Source: Diaporthe sp. PMI_573 (Eukaryota > Ascomycota > Sordariomycetes > Diaporthales > Diaporthaceae). Taken from it: a stretch of DNA of 64,000 nt. The stretch's first letter is position 1, and every line of letters begins with the position of its first letter. The stretch spans positions 1,302,001-1,366,000 of the forward strand of contig JAJTUP010000001.1 of assembly GCA_021399435.1 (NCBI GenBank), in the 5' to 3' direction. Shown one piece after another: positions 1 through 12,189 of this stretch. The position numbers and the translations under genes are program-made. Under the pieces are notes generated by a model, which saw only the letters and a list, made by a program, of their open reading frames with translations, was not told where the DNA came from and did no database searches.

Positions 1-72
1 TAACAAAGTACTCGTCTTTTCTGATTTATATCCAATCTTGTCTCAAATATTAGGCAATCCTATACTGCGTTG

Positions 73-1804
73 CTAGTAGCTATAACGAAACGAAGGATGC
101 TCATCTCCTAAGTTGTCCACGTCGTCGTCTGAAAGCCGGTGGTCTCTCTTCCCGGCATCTCTCGCCCTATTCTCCAAATACAAAAGACTACTATAGAAGA
201 TAACCAGGGAGGCTGCGACACAGCTCATCACGGTTAGGGTCTTGTATCCGTCAGTGTAAGCTGGCGCCTGGGATCCCTGAAAGACAAGTGCCGATGCAAT
301 CCCGCCGAAATTCCCAAGGCTAACCTCAAGTCCAACCGCGAACCCGATCTTGTATGCGCCACTGACATTATTAACAAGCATAGTCCAGACCATAGGAAGT
401 GAAACGTAAACCCCGGTTGCCATGAAAAACAGAGCGGCATATTTGACCTGTACATTGTACCAAGCCTGGTCCATCAGAATGACCGAGCCGGCAACGGCGA
501 GGCAGTATCCGAAGAGAGCGAACCCTGAACGGTGTTTGAGCTTGTCTGAGGCATAGGCTGCCGCTAGGCATGCTACCAAGGCCGATGAAAAGATGGGGAT
601 CACCAAGGCTTGCACTTCTCGAGGGCTTTGGCCTTCTTGGAATTGGTTAATGATCGTGGGCGCGAAGATGGCGACGCTGTAGACTGTAACCGTTGTGCAG
701 CAATACATAGCCCCGCTAAAGATGTGGAATTGTCAGCCTCCTTCTCATATGGTAATTAGCTGCTCCCATGAAACCAAGGAGCAATGGCGCGGGGTGCAAT
801 TTTCTTACCAGATCCAGACCTTCCAGTCGAACAGAACTCGTCTCGCCGTTTTCCAGTCCAGCTTGTCCATTCGCCCAATAACACCCTGGTGACGAACTAT
901 TGCATGTCAAGATTAGCAACGAATCCAACCATTTACGCAGATACGAGGCTTACTTTCATCTGCAATTGCTTGTTTTTCCTGGGGCGTGAGCCATTTTGCC
1001 GCGGACGGCCAGTTAGGTAGGAAAGGGAAGACAAGAATTGTCGCACCCGCCGTCATACAGCCCTCGATGATAAAAAGCCATCTCCACGGACTGTAGCCAT
1101 TGTCGGACGTGATACCCGCAATCGAGAACCCAAGTAAACCCCCGAATGCATTGCTCAAGGCGTTGCTGACCATGAGCATACTCACTCTCCACTGTAACTC
1201 ATAGCGAGGATAGTACTGCGCAAGCAGATACACGCTCCCGGGGATTAGGCCTGCTTCCAACGCGCCGACGAAAAATCGGAGGCTTGCCAATCCGGTAAAG
1301 TTGATTACCAGGCCTTGTCCAACGGTCAATATTCCTACGGTTAATTTAACAATTGGCGATCTACACCTAACGTCGAGCAGATGTTGGCATGGGGCAATAC
1401 GCACCAAGCAGCAGGTTCTCCGCGGTCAGTACCAAGGAAGGCCTCATCTTCTTCAAGAGGTAGTTGCTGGGTACATCGAACAAAATAAGACCGACCATGG
1501 TGGTGATAAGGGCAACATTGAAGTCGGTACCTTTGGGGTCCATATGCAGGTCCTTCTCGATGCCAAAGATCTTGGCTGACCCAATGTTGAGGCGGTCAAT
1601 GAGGGAGACGAACCACAGTACGAATAAGGGTGGCAGGAGGTGGACATCAAGTTTCCATATCAACTTGCGGTACTCCAGAGGTGGCAGGGCGACACGAGTG
1701 TGGCTGTCATCGTGTGTGGCCACGGTACTTGGCTCATGTCCGGTGACTACGTTTGCCTTTTCCATACTTGGAGCTGCGACAACTTGTGACTTGATGGAAA
1801 CCAT
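73..1804 (-). CDS. MFS permease, ACS (Dal5/allantoate permease-like) family
   Basis: Plasma-membrane major facilitator of the anion:cation symporter family, which in fungi imports small organic acids, ureides or vitamins. Four exons are supported: 1405-1804, 954-1334, 809-896 and 73-715. The introns 1335-1404, 897-953 and 716-808 all have GT..AG ends and splice in frame to 503 residues, a normal length. Family marks visible are LIDRLNIGSA after a soluble N-terminus, the LRFFVGALEAGLIPG segment, a WRWLFIIEG turn, and FDWKVWICGAMYCC created exactly by splicing exons 3 and 4. The ATG at 1804 is chosen because it gives a usual N-terminus; in-frame ATGs at 1861 and 1765 are alternatives. It is divergent from the FAD monooxygenase at 2541, with about 740 bases between starts, so shared control is likely. 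The substrate cannot be read from the sequence; an aromatic or heterocyclic acid is inferred from the neighbour. Confidence 0.9.
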
Positions 1805-2540
1805 GTCGCAAGCACGTATGACGAGACGATCTGATGTCCAAAACGAGTGATCACAATGCATATTCGCCTGTAGCTTGCGATCGCAGCTCTATAGCTCTTA
1901 TATGGCTAGAAAGGAGCATGCTCTTGTGTAACGGGAGAGATGAGACTAGCCCACCCAAGGTAGGTATCGCCGTCAGTCAGCACTACGGAGGGTAAGCACT
2001 TGATAAGACAGACCAACAAGATGATGTATGACATGAAGAACGTAGCACCGGAGCTTCTTTCGGTCGAAATGGCCATGAGATAATCCCACGGCCTTCGAAA
2101 TGCAGACATCTGCAACAGGCCGCTATCTAATCACCCCACCGTCGGGCCATTGGTTATACCATACATTGTCTGACCAGTATTGCAACATACCCCTCCCTTC
2201 GCCGTGAGAATTCTCACCCGCAGGGCAGGGTGCTTATGTCGTACAGAAACGTGGATCCACTGTCAGCAGACTTGCATTTCGTCCCGGAAAACGAGAGCGC
2301 GACACGCCGTATTATAACCAAGGAACCGAGCTCTCGGCATTCTCCTAGGCGACTCTACAACCTCTCGAAAACTTGCTGCACGGTAATTATACTCTCCCAA
2401 GGCTTCCTCCAAATAATATTCAGCACCCACGGTGGGTAAAATATCTTTCAACCTCTACTGACAAAATTTGGAGTATTCTGATGTTAAGTCAGAGTCCGAG
2501 ACACCTACGCAGTTGTTGACCCATTCCTCAAAAGCTAAGG
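1805..2540. promoter_or_regulatory. Divergent intergenic region between permease and monooxygenase
   Basis: This is the only spacer between two oppositely transcribed, functionally compatible genes, so it should hold both promoters. No convincing TATA box or named operator was recognised. Short open frames inside it (for example minus 1906-2115) lack family features and are taken as chance. Confidence 0.45.
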
Positions 2541-3864
2541 ATGTCGCAGCAGCAACGAATCCACGTCGCCATTGTTGGTGGTGGGATCGGAGGAGTGGTT
2601 TTAGGTATTGCACTTTCCAAATTCCAGCACATTACATACACCATTTTTGAGTCGCGGGGCGCATTCGGCGAAATCGGGGCCGGCGTGGCTTTCTTCAAGA
2701 ACGGCCACTCTGCAATGCGTCTGATCGATCCGCGCATCTGGGAGAGCTATTTGGAAATAGCATCCTTCAATGGCTGGGAAGACAAGCAGGACGTGTGGTT
2801 CGACTTCCTGAATGGCGAAAGGGGCGAGAACGAGGGCAGGCGGATTATCGAAGTGCAAATGAACAACCCAAAGGGGATGAGTCAGGCGCATCGCGCGAGT
2901 CTGCTGAACGCTCTGACGAAGTTGCTGCCGGCCAACGTGACGGAATTCAATAAAAGGCTGGTTTCGGTGGATCAAAGCCGGGAGAATGTGGTTTGCCAGT
3001 TTGCGGACGGCAGCCATCGCGAAGCAGACTTGGTGGTTGCGTGCGACGGCATTTGGTCCGCTTGTCGACCGCTAGTATTCGACGACCCGAAGTTGGCCTC
3101 CCCGAGATTTACGAGCAAGGTTGCGTATCGTGGCCTCTTACCTATGAAGCTTGCTGAAGAAGTCTTGGGGGATGAACATGCGAACAACAGGACCATGTTC
3201 CTTGGCCGCGGTGGCCATGTCTTGACGTTTCCAGTGGCTAATGGAGCGGTAATGAACGTCGTCGCTTTCCATGAAAGTGACAAAAGTACGTGGGAGGGCG
3301 AATATGTTCAGAAGCTACAGATGGGGAAGGCTCAAAGGGACTTCAGTGAGTCCCAGTGGGGGTTATGCGTGGTGAAGATCGTGGAAGTGAGTACCACCTT
3401 TCGAATTCTTACGTCTACAGACACGTTCTCATGCCTTGTAGCTCCTCCAACCAGATGTTTGGGCCATATTCGAACACGCGCCGGTGCCAACATTCCATAG
3501 TGGCCGGATATGTCTCCTTGGTGATGCAGCCCACGCAATGTCTCCTCATTTGGGACAAGGGGCGGGGATGGCCATCGAAGACTCGTACATTCTTTCTAAT
3601 CTTCTGGGCGACTGTTCGTCTCGAGAGGACATATTCGCCGCACTCGCCGCTTATGACTCCGTCCGGGTACCGCGTGCGATGGGAGTTGCCTCGGAGAGTT
3701 TCGAGAACGGGAAACGCTTGGATCTCCAAGGCAGCACTGCTGGGTGTGATTTCGATAAACTAGCCGCGGAACTTAATAAGGTAGCGAGGTGGATATGGGA
3801 TGTGGATTTAGAGGAGCATCTGAAAACGGCAGCTGAAAAGCTTAACCAAATTAGAAAATCATAA
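2541..3864 (+). CDS. FAD-dependent monooxygenase, salicylate hydroxylase-like
   Basis: Class A flavoprotein hydroxylase that uses NAD(P)H, FAD and O2 to hydroxylate an aromatic acid. Two exons, 2541-3386 and 3442-3864, are separated by a 55-bp GTGAGT..TGTAG intron and give 422 residues, the usual size. Visible motifs are the Rossmann dinucleotide fold VGGGIGG near residue 12, the DG motif LVVACDGIWSACR near residue 170, and the GD motif GRICLLGDAAHAMSPHLGQG near residue 300, which follows PDVWAIFEHAPVPTFHSG restored across the splice. All three FAD motifs are intact, so the enzyme is probably active. It is divergent from an ACS permease and followed on the same strand by a second one at 5278. 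That arrangement suggests a small catabolic cluster for a substrate such as salicylate or nicotinate (inference). Confidence 0.92.
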
Positions 3865-5277
3865 CAGGTATTGAATAAGTTGGACGCCCCTTTAACTGAA
3901 CTACTGTTGGTACGGCCCTGATGCCTTAGGTCAGGGGGTCTTTGCACGTGCAAATAGGGGCGAGCAAAAGGAACCACCGTACGTGTCTGGGTACGGGTTC
4001 GATTCTTGCTACGGAAGGAAGGAGGAAGCTATCGCCACCGTGGGCGCCGAAGCGCTTGGTGTAGTAGCCGGCCCTTCTGCTGACTAAGCCGAACCGGCCC
4101 TTCTGATTGGCCAGAGCCGGGCCGGGCATGCGGCCCCTTCCGTGGCTTATTAAACCGACAACTACCTTAACTTACTACGTGTTTGACGTATCACGTTCTG
4201 TGCCACTATATCACCCGCAACGAAGCTTCTTCTGGTCTCCGTCAAGGGCTAAGAAAGGTCGGTTATGCTGGCGTGCCGTGCCCCCACTGTCTATGATTAT
4301 AAACGAAATCTAACAGGCTCCTCATATAACGGCAAAAGTAGCTCAAGCCTAATGCCACTTGTGGAGCCAGCAAGCTCAGGACATGCACGCCGAGCGCACT
4401 ACGTATGCACATACAATGGACTTCGAGAAATACATATGCCCTGCCAAAGATGTACTTGACAGGGGTGTTTTGGGGTTCCAAAAATGGTAAAAATGGTAGG
4501 CCTGGGCTTCCCATTTCGGAAGGCCCAACATCGACACGGTCACTATATGTGTAATGGTCTCATCGGTACCCCTTCGGCAAAACCCCTCACTTCACTGCAA
4601 TTCTTCCTGCCGCTGCACCACCATCATCGTACGTTATTTGGTCGTATCATCAATGCTGCCAATAAATCCCAGAAATGCTGCGTGAAGACATGAAACTACT
4701 TCTGAGCAAAGTTTTGGCTCGAACCGTCTCACCTCGGCTGGACGGTATGACTCACTACGCTGAGTCAACATCTGGATCATTAGCAGCAGCTTAGACGGTT
4801 GCTCACAAGCAGAATAGTCCAGTTGAAATAAACCGGTCACATGGAGCAACCCGATAAAGCTTGATCTGCTCAGTTTCCCCTCACCAGCTGGCTTGTGACC
4901 CCTTGAGCCCATTGCCACAGATCCATCTATAGCCGCCCGCCACAAGCTGTGAGAACATGGCCGCCATCAGCAACATTCGGCTACTAGTATGGTGCATATG
5001 TCGTTAGGAATACGGCAAGTCTAGATCTGCGAGTACCCTAAGCTTTTCCCCGAATTGACCAAGGATTTATTTGCTGGACGCGGGGAAACACCGCGGGGTA
5101 AATGCATGCACGCAACTGTCACCGTGAGGATTATATGCAAGGTGACATAGGCAAAGGACTTGTTCATCCGGCTTGTGCCTATATTAAAGGGGGAACTCCT
5201 GTTTGCCTTGGTCCGGCTTTTCGTCCTGTCAACTTTCTGGTTCTGTATCATTACTTCCTCTCGTGTCCTTGAGAAAA
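3865..5277. other. Intergenic, 1.4 kb, with a short duplicated GC-rich motif
   Basis: No gene is supported here. At 3980-3995 there is a tRNA T-arm-like GGGTTCGATTC, but no matching acceptor or D-arm was found. A 12-base word, CCGGCCCTTCTG, occurs at 4068 and again at 4094. The last several hundred bases presumably hold the promoter of the permease at 5278. Confidence 0.5.
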
Positions 5278-6908
5278 ATGGCAGACTCCAAGAACGATGA
5301 TGACCACGTCAGTCACGATCACAAGGACGACGTATTGCAAGAAGAGGACATCGAAAGCCTATCCAGCGATGGAATGCCTGAGATCCTGCGGCAGCTTACA
5401 CGGGAGGAATACAGGAAAGTCGGGGACAAAGCGACGATGAAAATGGACATCGTCATCATACCATGCCTGATGTTGATGTACATCCTCAATTACCTTGACC
5501 GAAACAACATTGCCTCCGCGAAGCTGGCGAACATTATGGAGGACTTGCATCTGACTCCGACCGAGTACCAGAGCTGCATTTCAATTCTTTTCGCAGGTTA
5601 CAGTGAGTGTCTATCGCGCCTTCTATGGGTTACGAACAATAGGTACTAATTGCTCGACTCAGTTCTAATGATGGTCCCTTCGAATATGATACTGGGAAAG
5701 GTCAAATGGCCTGGAGTCTACATCTGTACTGCGATGGGCGTGTGGGGTGTGATATCAGCAGCACAGACAGTAGTGCAAGACTTTGCAGGCCTGGCCATTG
5801 CCCGATTCTTTATCGGGTTCGTGGAGGCCGTGTTCTTCCCTGGAGGCCTGTTCTACCTCTCTCTCTTCTACAACCGCAAGCAGTACGCTTTCCGCGCCGC
5901 TCTTTTCTACTCTGGCTCCCAACTAGGTAACGCCTTTGGTGGGCTTCTCGCAATCGGGATTTTGGAGCTAGATGGACAGCATGGGTTGGCGGGATGGAGA
6001 TGGGTAAGTGCTGCCGACAGGGTCCCGGGATCTCGATAACCTTGTGGTCGCACCAGCTAACCGCTGATGCATTCTAGCTCTTTCTTGTCGAAGGCGTAGT
6101 GACCGTGGGTCTGGCGATCGTGTTCGCTCTGATTTTGCCAAATTCCCCAAGGGACGTCAGAGGCTTGACTGAAGTCGAGAAAGCATGGATTCTTTGGAAC
6201 TACCAACAAGATCAGGGACAAAGAGATGATCGGTCTGAGATCACAGCAAGACAAGGCCTATTTCTCGCGCTGAAGGATCCGAAGACATGGCTCTTCCTGA
6301 CAACACTCTACTCCATTTATACTTCGGCCGGTGTCACGAACTTCTTCCCTCCAGTCGTCTCAACGCTCGGTTATGATCGAACTGTCACACTGGTTCTGAC
6401 AGCACCTCCCTTCGTTCTCTGTTGTATCGCGATGCTAGTGGTTGGCTTCCACTCTGACCGTGTTGGCGAACGCTACTGGCACATTTCGCTTCCACTAGTT
6501 ATCACACTTGCAGCGAACATCATTGCAGTCTCAACATTGAACACGGCCGCAAGATACACGGCCATGATGCTCATGCCGGCGTCCTTCTACGCGGCCACCG
6601 TGGTGCTGCTCTCCTGGATTACAGGAACATTGAACCAGCCAGTGGCGAAGCGGGCGTCAGCCATCGCTCTGATCATCTCGGTTTGCAATAGCTCGAACAT
6701 CTGGACCCCATATCTTTACAATGGACCCCCTCGCTACTTCCTTGCGTTTATGGTGAACCTGGTAGCTGCGGCTGGAGCCATCATCATCGCAACGATAACT
6801 CGACTTTACTTGCGGAGAGAGAATCAAAAGCTCGACGAAGGCAAACCAGTAGGGAAAAGCGGACCAACAGAAGCACAGGTAGCAAGTGGGTTCAGGTATC
6901 AATTATGA
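5278..6908 (+). CDS. MFS permease, ACS family (second copy in the block)
   Basis: Membrane transporter of the same family as the gene at 73-1804 but clearly divergent from it. Exons 5278-5602, 5663-6003 and 6078-6908 join in frame (introns of 60 and 74 bp with GTGAGT..CTCAG and GTAAGT..TCTAG ends) to 498 residues. Features are an acidic cytosolic N-terminus, the first helix ending LNYLDRNNIASAKLANI, the ARFFIGFVEAVFFPGG signature, GWRWLFLVEG restored across intron 2, and the C-half NIWTPYLYNGPPRY motif common in these permeases. The ATG at 5278 follows a pyrimidine-rich leader. It is co-oriented with the monooxygenase, 1.4 kb downstream of it. Two importers around one hydroxylase could mean two related substrates, or import and export; this is inference. 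Confidence 0.92.
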
Positions 6909-7359
6909 AATCTGGTACGTACAGTAGTCTAGCAGCGGGTAAAGCTCACCGGCAGTGGACGGTTTTGGGGGCGGTTTGATAGGATGACATGGGAGCTTGA
7001 ACTCATGACTCTACATAGCGCAATAGATTAATGGAAATAGCATTGCACGCAGTAAAGATGACTCACCTGGTGGTTTAACTATAGCTTTAAGGGGCCAAGT
7101 GCCACAATCGTGTTCCGAGCCTACTGTTATCGGCATTCGTTTTTTTTTAACGCCGGGTGTTCAGGCGTACCATTGTATGAAGGGACCGCCTAGATACTGC
7201 TTAAGAAGCGTACGTACACGGATTAAAAACGAAACCACACTCAAGTAAACCAGGTCTACAGCCTCGCTCATGAGAGCCCGAAATAGAACTACACGGTCCT
7301 TTACCTTGAGTAGGTCCATACAACCGTGGCAGAGGACTAAAAATGCCCTAGTAGTCGGA
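6909..7359. other. Convergent 3' intergenic region
   Basis: Lies between the ends of the permease (+) and the surface protein gene (-). It contains a 10-base T run near 7140 and nothing recognisable as a gene. Confidence 0.5.
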
Positions 7360-8417
7360 CTATGCCAACTCTACCGGTGTAAAAGGGTGAACGCGTGCTG
7401 TACTCGGGCGTGATCCATCCACCTCTCCGCCAGCAATTTCCTGCGGCATTGTGCCTGAACCAATTTCTGGTACTGCAATGTATCCTTGGAGTTCCTGGGG
7501 GCTCTTCACCTCCGACCCGTTAGGTTTGTTGTCCTGAAAGTTCTCGGCATTTGAGCGATGATGCAGCGCCGTCGCCTTTGCATTCTTCCGCTTCATCCGC
7601 CAGAACCAGAAGGCGGCGATGGCGAGCATTATGACGCCTAACCCCACGCCAACCCCTATACCTGCTGATGCACCCGTCGACAGCCCCTGACCTCCCGATG
7701 GGTTCGTCTCCTGACCGCTCGAAGGGGACGTCGTGGCCGGGGATGTTGTTGCCGAGATATCGGAGCTTTCGTACATGAGTTGAAGCAATGGTGCATAGGC
7801 CGAGAAAGTCGATATTGTTGTCACCAATGAGCTCTCGGTTGTGGTATGCGGGATCGAGAGGGTGGCCTGGTCGACAGCCGACCCACCGGAACATTGCGCT
7901 GTGAGTACTGTTGACGAGGATATGGACAGTGCGCAACTCTGTTCGCCGTAGCAAAAGTAGCCTCTACGAGACCGCCCATAAGTGATCAGCGAATTGCCGG
8001 CCATGAATGCTTGACAACGGGCAGAAAGGAGGACGGGGAGAATTTTTTAATGTTACGTGGTACTGACGAGGGACAGCAGCCGATGGCAGTCTGAGAAGAT
8101 CGAGGATGAAAGTAGAACTGGAAGCCTCCGCTGCTCTTTGATCCGTCGTAGGAGCAAGCGGGTACCTTGCCACTGGGACATGCAGTTCCGGGAGAGTATA
8201 TGCCCCAGGTCCTAAGTGCGCCGGACAGCGAGGCGGCTCCTTCAGTCCGTGGCGGCCAGCAAGATGGGTTGCCTCCAAAATTGTCACCCATGCATCGTTG
8301 ATCCAGCCACGCCTCGTGGTCGTTGACTGCGACGCCAGTGGTGCATGAGGCTGGTGGGGCCCATCCTGTTGTCAGCGGCCCCAGGGTGTTCGTGAAAGAT
8401 GGTATGGAGGTGCTCAT
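7360..8417 (-). CDS. Cysteine-rich single-pass surface protein
   Basis: Predicted type I-like membrane protein of a common fungal layout: Cys-rich extracellular domain, Ser/Thr-rich stalk, one membrane helix, short basic cytosolic tail. Exon 1 begins at the ATG at 8417 and holds paired cysteines (SCWPP, ACSYDG, AIGCCPSS). After an intron of roughly 90 bases, a second Cys segment (GYFCYGEQSCALS) is followed by a Ser/Thr/Gly stalk, a hydrophobic helix GIGVGVGLGVIMLAIAAF and the basic stop WRMKRKN. The exact intron ends are uncertain: donor candidates lie near 8055-8070 (GTACCA or GTAACA) and the acceptor near 7965. No cleavable signal peptide is obvious at the chosen start. Similar proteins are often called WSC- or Mid2-like wall sensors, but no WSC domain could be confirmed, so the role is unknown. 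Confidence 0.65.
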
Positions 8418-9337
8418 GATCGGGAAGCGATGGTTTGTGAACTGAGTAGATGTATCTTGTATCTTTTGAGCCCTTTGCAGGGTGTCGAGCGAAGATTTAT
8501 TCCTAGGGTTGGGCAAGAAAAAGCGCAGAGTTTGGTGATGTCCGACAGCGTGTTGGCGAGTACGGCATCTGAGAGTGGCAAGTGGAGGCAGACCCTGAAA
8601 ACCGTCATTTTTAGAAACACTCGACCCAGCACATGATTTCATAATACAGTCAGCGCAGTATGCAGTCTCAGTCAGGATACCGGAGAACCCCACGGAGACA
8701 TTGTGCGACTCTACGCATGCTTTTGTTGGAGCTGAATGGTAAGGAAGTCGTATATGGAGCCGGAAGGGCAAAGATCTAACGCGCGTCAGACGAGCTGACT
8801 ACTGTTCCTTGCCGATCCGCCACCGAGTTAGGTACAACTAAACTTCGAGAAAACGCCTCTTCCTTGAACATGACTTCCCCCTTTTGCTGCGCGAGACAGC
8901 AGTCTTCCATTTTCCTTGAATCATCCCCAGAGGAGTTTCTAGTCTTGTGCGAGTAGCCATAGAAAACATTCTCTTCCATTACGCATTGAAGCGCTTCAAG
9001 TTACCCAATTGTATGGCAAGGAGGACTCTGTGCGCTGCCCCGGTGGATCCTCCCGGTTTACGCTCCAGGAAGGCCCGGCCGTCTCCGAGCACTAGGCCCT
9101 AGTACACATCCAACCTCAGGGCCAAACTAACCCATGGCCCTCCATGTCCGGTTCTAGCTTTGAAGCATTATCCATTATTGCACAATCTAAATCCAAGCAA
9201 ACTTAGAAACTACTCACTATCCCGAGACTAGACCAGGAGTGTGTGATCGTGGTTGAAAATCACTTTCTTTGAGTTTGCTCTCTGTTCCGCTATGCATGAA
9301 AGATGTCGGCATCAGAATTCAATTACATTCGAATGAG
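8418..9337. other. Intergenic, no gene seen
   Basis: About 900 bases between the surface protein and the transposon remnant. Short open frames occur on both strands without family motifs. It probably includes the promoter of the minus-strand gene. Confidence 0.45.
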
Positions 9338-9569
9338 TACAGTGGGAACCGAAATCAGTGTCCTGCGATCCGTCTCTATAATCTTTCTAACCTATAGAAA
9401 TTGTAGGGCACTGCTGCTTACACAGTACAAGTTTGTTGATACGGTATTCTTCTACTTACGGCTAATGACTTATTATTATGGCCTCAGGCAACTATAAATA
9501 TACGTCGATTTGTTCCGTTCGCTGATTCTATCATGGTTGTTTCTCTCTCAACCAATACCATATACAGTA

Positions 9570-10577
9570 ATGCTAAACAGCACAATGGCACCACGCCTCA
9601 CAAATTCTCAGCATGCCCAATTAGAGGTTATAATTCAGAGTAAGCTTCCGACTAACGAGATAGCCAGTGCCGTAGACTGTAGCAACCAGACTGTACGTCG
9701 AATCCGAGCCAAGTTAGCTCTATTTGACAATACTAGAGCCTCTCCGAACCGGGTTGGCCGTCATAGTACGATTACACCACTTATGCGAGAAACTTTATGC
9801 GACCGACTGGCCCAACAACCAGACATGTTTCAAGATGAGATGATCACTTTCCTCCATGAGAAATTTGGCGTTAATATGTCGGCCTCCAGCGTCACCCGGG
9901 CCCTCCAAGCAGCAGGGTGGTCGAGGAAGACTAATCGCCGCGTGGCAAAACAACGCAACCAAGATCTACAAGAGCTCTATCTATATAAACTGCGAGAGTT
10001 CCAATCGTACTATCTTGTTTTTATCGACGAGTCAGGCTGCAACAAACGGATAGGCCTTCAACGTTCTAGATAGGCGCCTCTAGGGATTACGCCAGTACAG
10101 GTCACCGGCCTCCACCGGGAACAAAGGTATCACATTCTTCCGGCATATACACAGGACGGTGTAATAATCGCGCGGGTCTACCAAGGATCTACAGACAGCG
10201 CTTTGTTTGAGGATTTTATTGAGCAGTTACTTTATTATTGCGACCGATGGCCGGAACCCAGATCTGTTCTTGTAATGGACAATGCGTCTATTCACCACTC
10301 CGAAAAGGTTGAGTAATTATGCAATAAGGCAGGTGTCAAGTTACTCTATCTGCCGCCCTACTTACCTACCCTAAATCCAATCGAGGAGTTTTTTGCGGAG
10401 CTCAAGACCTACATCAAAGGCCGGTAGAACGCGCATTATTGCGTTATCCAATGCAACTTCAAGGCCTTCTTAAGCTCGTGTATCGATCTTGTAGGCGCTC
10501 GGCAGGCAAGTGCTAGAGGCCACTTTCAGCAGGCTGGCATCCACATCGACGAGCCTGTCAAAAGTGTGGAGTCATAG
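9570..10577 (+). pseudogene. DDE transposase, Tc1/mariner-IS630 type, three internal stops
   Basis: A continuous frame of 335 codons from the ATG at 9570 to TAG at 10575, broken by TAG at 10071, TAA at 10314 and TAG at 10425. The N-terminus is a helix-turn-helix (EIASAVDCSNQTVRRI). The catalytic triad is recognisable: D in VFIDESG, D in LVMDNASIHH, and E in LNPIEEFFAELK, with 34 residues between the second D and the E. TAA at 10314 sits where CAA is expected. The TAGs can come from TGG or CAG. All fit CpA-to-TpA change on one strand or the other, as RIP would cause. A TA-flanked terminal-repeat-like start, TACAGTGGGAACCG, lies at 9338, but no inverted partner was found downstream, so the right end is eroded or lost. 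The element is inactive. Confidence 0.85.
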
Positions 10578-10601
10578 GAAATACAGTAAAATTCATGCAT
10601 T

Positions 10602-11919
10602 TTACAATCTCTGTACCTCATCTAACCAAGACTCTACGTTACTGGCAAACTAAATGGCGATGCCTCGTTTTATGCCTTTGGCGACTAGGAAGGCGATCTC
10701 CTGCTCCTGGGCAGCGTGGACCCGCTCAAGATCCAGGCCCTCAGCTAACATGATATCGCCGATCCCCCGGAACCCAGCTTGCCAGTTTGGGTCAGTAACT
10801 TAAGCGCAGTGCCATCCACAATATTTGCGAACAGCCTCGTCTCTTAGACCCGGAATAGAAATCCTGGTTGGACGCCATATGGGCTCCGCCATCTCTGATT
10901 TATTACGAGGCGATCCATAGTATGCAGCAGAAGCCAGATGGTATAGAGACGGCTGGACGTTTGTAATGTTTACACAAGGGAGATCGCCGGACGACGTAGC
11001 CTTGTGCTTAAGCTTCTTACGCTCTGCATCCTGCTGTTCTACCAGGTAGATCAGCTCCTGGATATCGGGCGGGACGTCTTCATACATCTGAAGTAGGTGA
11101 CCCTCCTCAGCGTACTTGACCAGCTTCGTCAAGATCTTGGTATCCAGCTTATAGTGCTTTCGAGCATCTTTGTCACGCCAACAGTACGGCCCAAGGTGAC
11201 ATAGTTAGGCGCCCGTCGCATTGTATAAGCCGATAGACGTCCTGCCAGACACTAGGTCGACCCGAGGCTTCCTGCTCGTCTAAGAGCGTGTCCCTCTCTG
11301 CCAACTGTATTGCCGTAACACCGCGGCCAGCACTCAGTCGTATTCGCCCAGTGACAGGCTGGCCATACTCTCTGTAGATAAAGGAGATATCGATTCTGAG
11401 CTTTTTGCCCTCGGCAGCTAGGTCGCCCCAGGCTCGCAATTGCTCTTCTACAACTGCCCATCCAATATTTAGCTCGTCGAACCGCTTCATAAGGTCGCGT
11501 TCAGAACGCTTCGAAACAGATACGGTGACAGTCGTTTCTTCAGGTCGGTAACTATCTCCAGGCAACTTATTGGCTACAATACTCTCCAATCGAGATCGGA
11601 GACTAAGGTTCCAAAATGCGCCGGGCGCGAGTACCAGGTTCTGCTCTGTATCGCCGGTAAGCTTAGCTAGCCTGCCCTGAGCTAGCAACAACTTCCACTC
11701 GATAGAGTAATGGATACACGTAGGTAGGGTCTCGTCATATGGTAAGTCGGGGTTCCAGTCACGCAACTGGAGCAGTGGGAGCCGCAGTCGACTACCTTGT
11801 AGCTGATTCTGGTCAGCGGGGCTGGTGCTAGGGGTGTCAAAGCGCTGGAGATCCGGGGTCCTATAGTCAAATTCATTATCATTCTACCACTGGGTTCCAT
11901 CAAGTAATGGGAAGTCCAT
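10602..11919 (-). pseudogene. Repeat-associated fungal protein of unknown function, broken
   Basis: Reading the minus strand from the ATG at 11919 gives one long protein interrupted by TAG at 11884-11886, a one-base frameshift near 11190-11200, TAA at 10800-10802 and TAG at 10650-10652, ending at TAA 10602-10604. Long conserved-looking stretches survive between the breaks, such as LPTCIHYSIEWKLLLAQGR, GPYCWRDKDARKHYKLDTK, VPPDIQELIYLVEQQDAERK and a C-terminal GIKRGIAI segment. I recall similar proteins as widespread multi-copy genes in Sordariomycetes but cannot assign a domain or function. Only 24 bases separate its stop from the transposase stop on the other strand. The downstream nonsense codons are consistent with CAA and CAG mutated by RIP. 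Confidence 0.6.
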
Positions 11920-11989
11920 CGTGACCTGTCTGCTTGACTTGTCGTCGAACGCTGTACCGAGTTGGCCTTTAGTCGTGCGAGTAAATGTT

Positions 11990-12160
11990 TTACCGACCAA
12001 CCAGGGCTGCCAAGCAGGTTCTACTTGGCGTCAGCGCAGTATCACGTGAGAGGCCTATTACTGCCTTGGCCTGCAGTTCCCCGCAGGTCCTCCTGGCAGC
12101 CTCCCACTTGATCAGCTCGCGATCAGATGGATCTACCACGATTAAGTTCCAGGACTACAG
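11990..12160 (-). pseudogene. Short conserved-looking ORF fragment upstream of the NLR
   Basis: A minus-strand frame encodes DRELIKWEAARRTCGELQAK and AVIGLSRDTALTPSRTCLAA, ending at TAA 11990, with a TAG just upstream of the readable part. The composition is protein-like and resembles repeat-associated fungal ORFs. It may be a further piece of the repeat at 10602-11919. It overlaps the region where the NLR promoter should be. Confidence 0.3.
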
Positions 12161-12189
12161 CGGCCCGCACCGTTAGACAGCAAATCTTC

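Noticed and set aside
3980..4010. tRNA T-arm-like GGGTTCGATTC
   Set aside because: No matching acceptor, D or anticodon arm at the required spacing on either strand.
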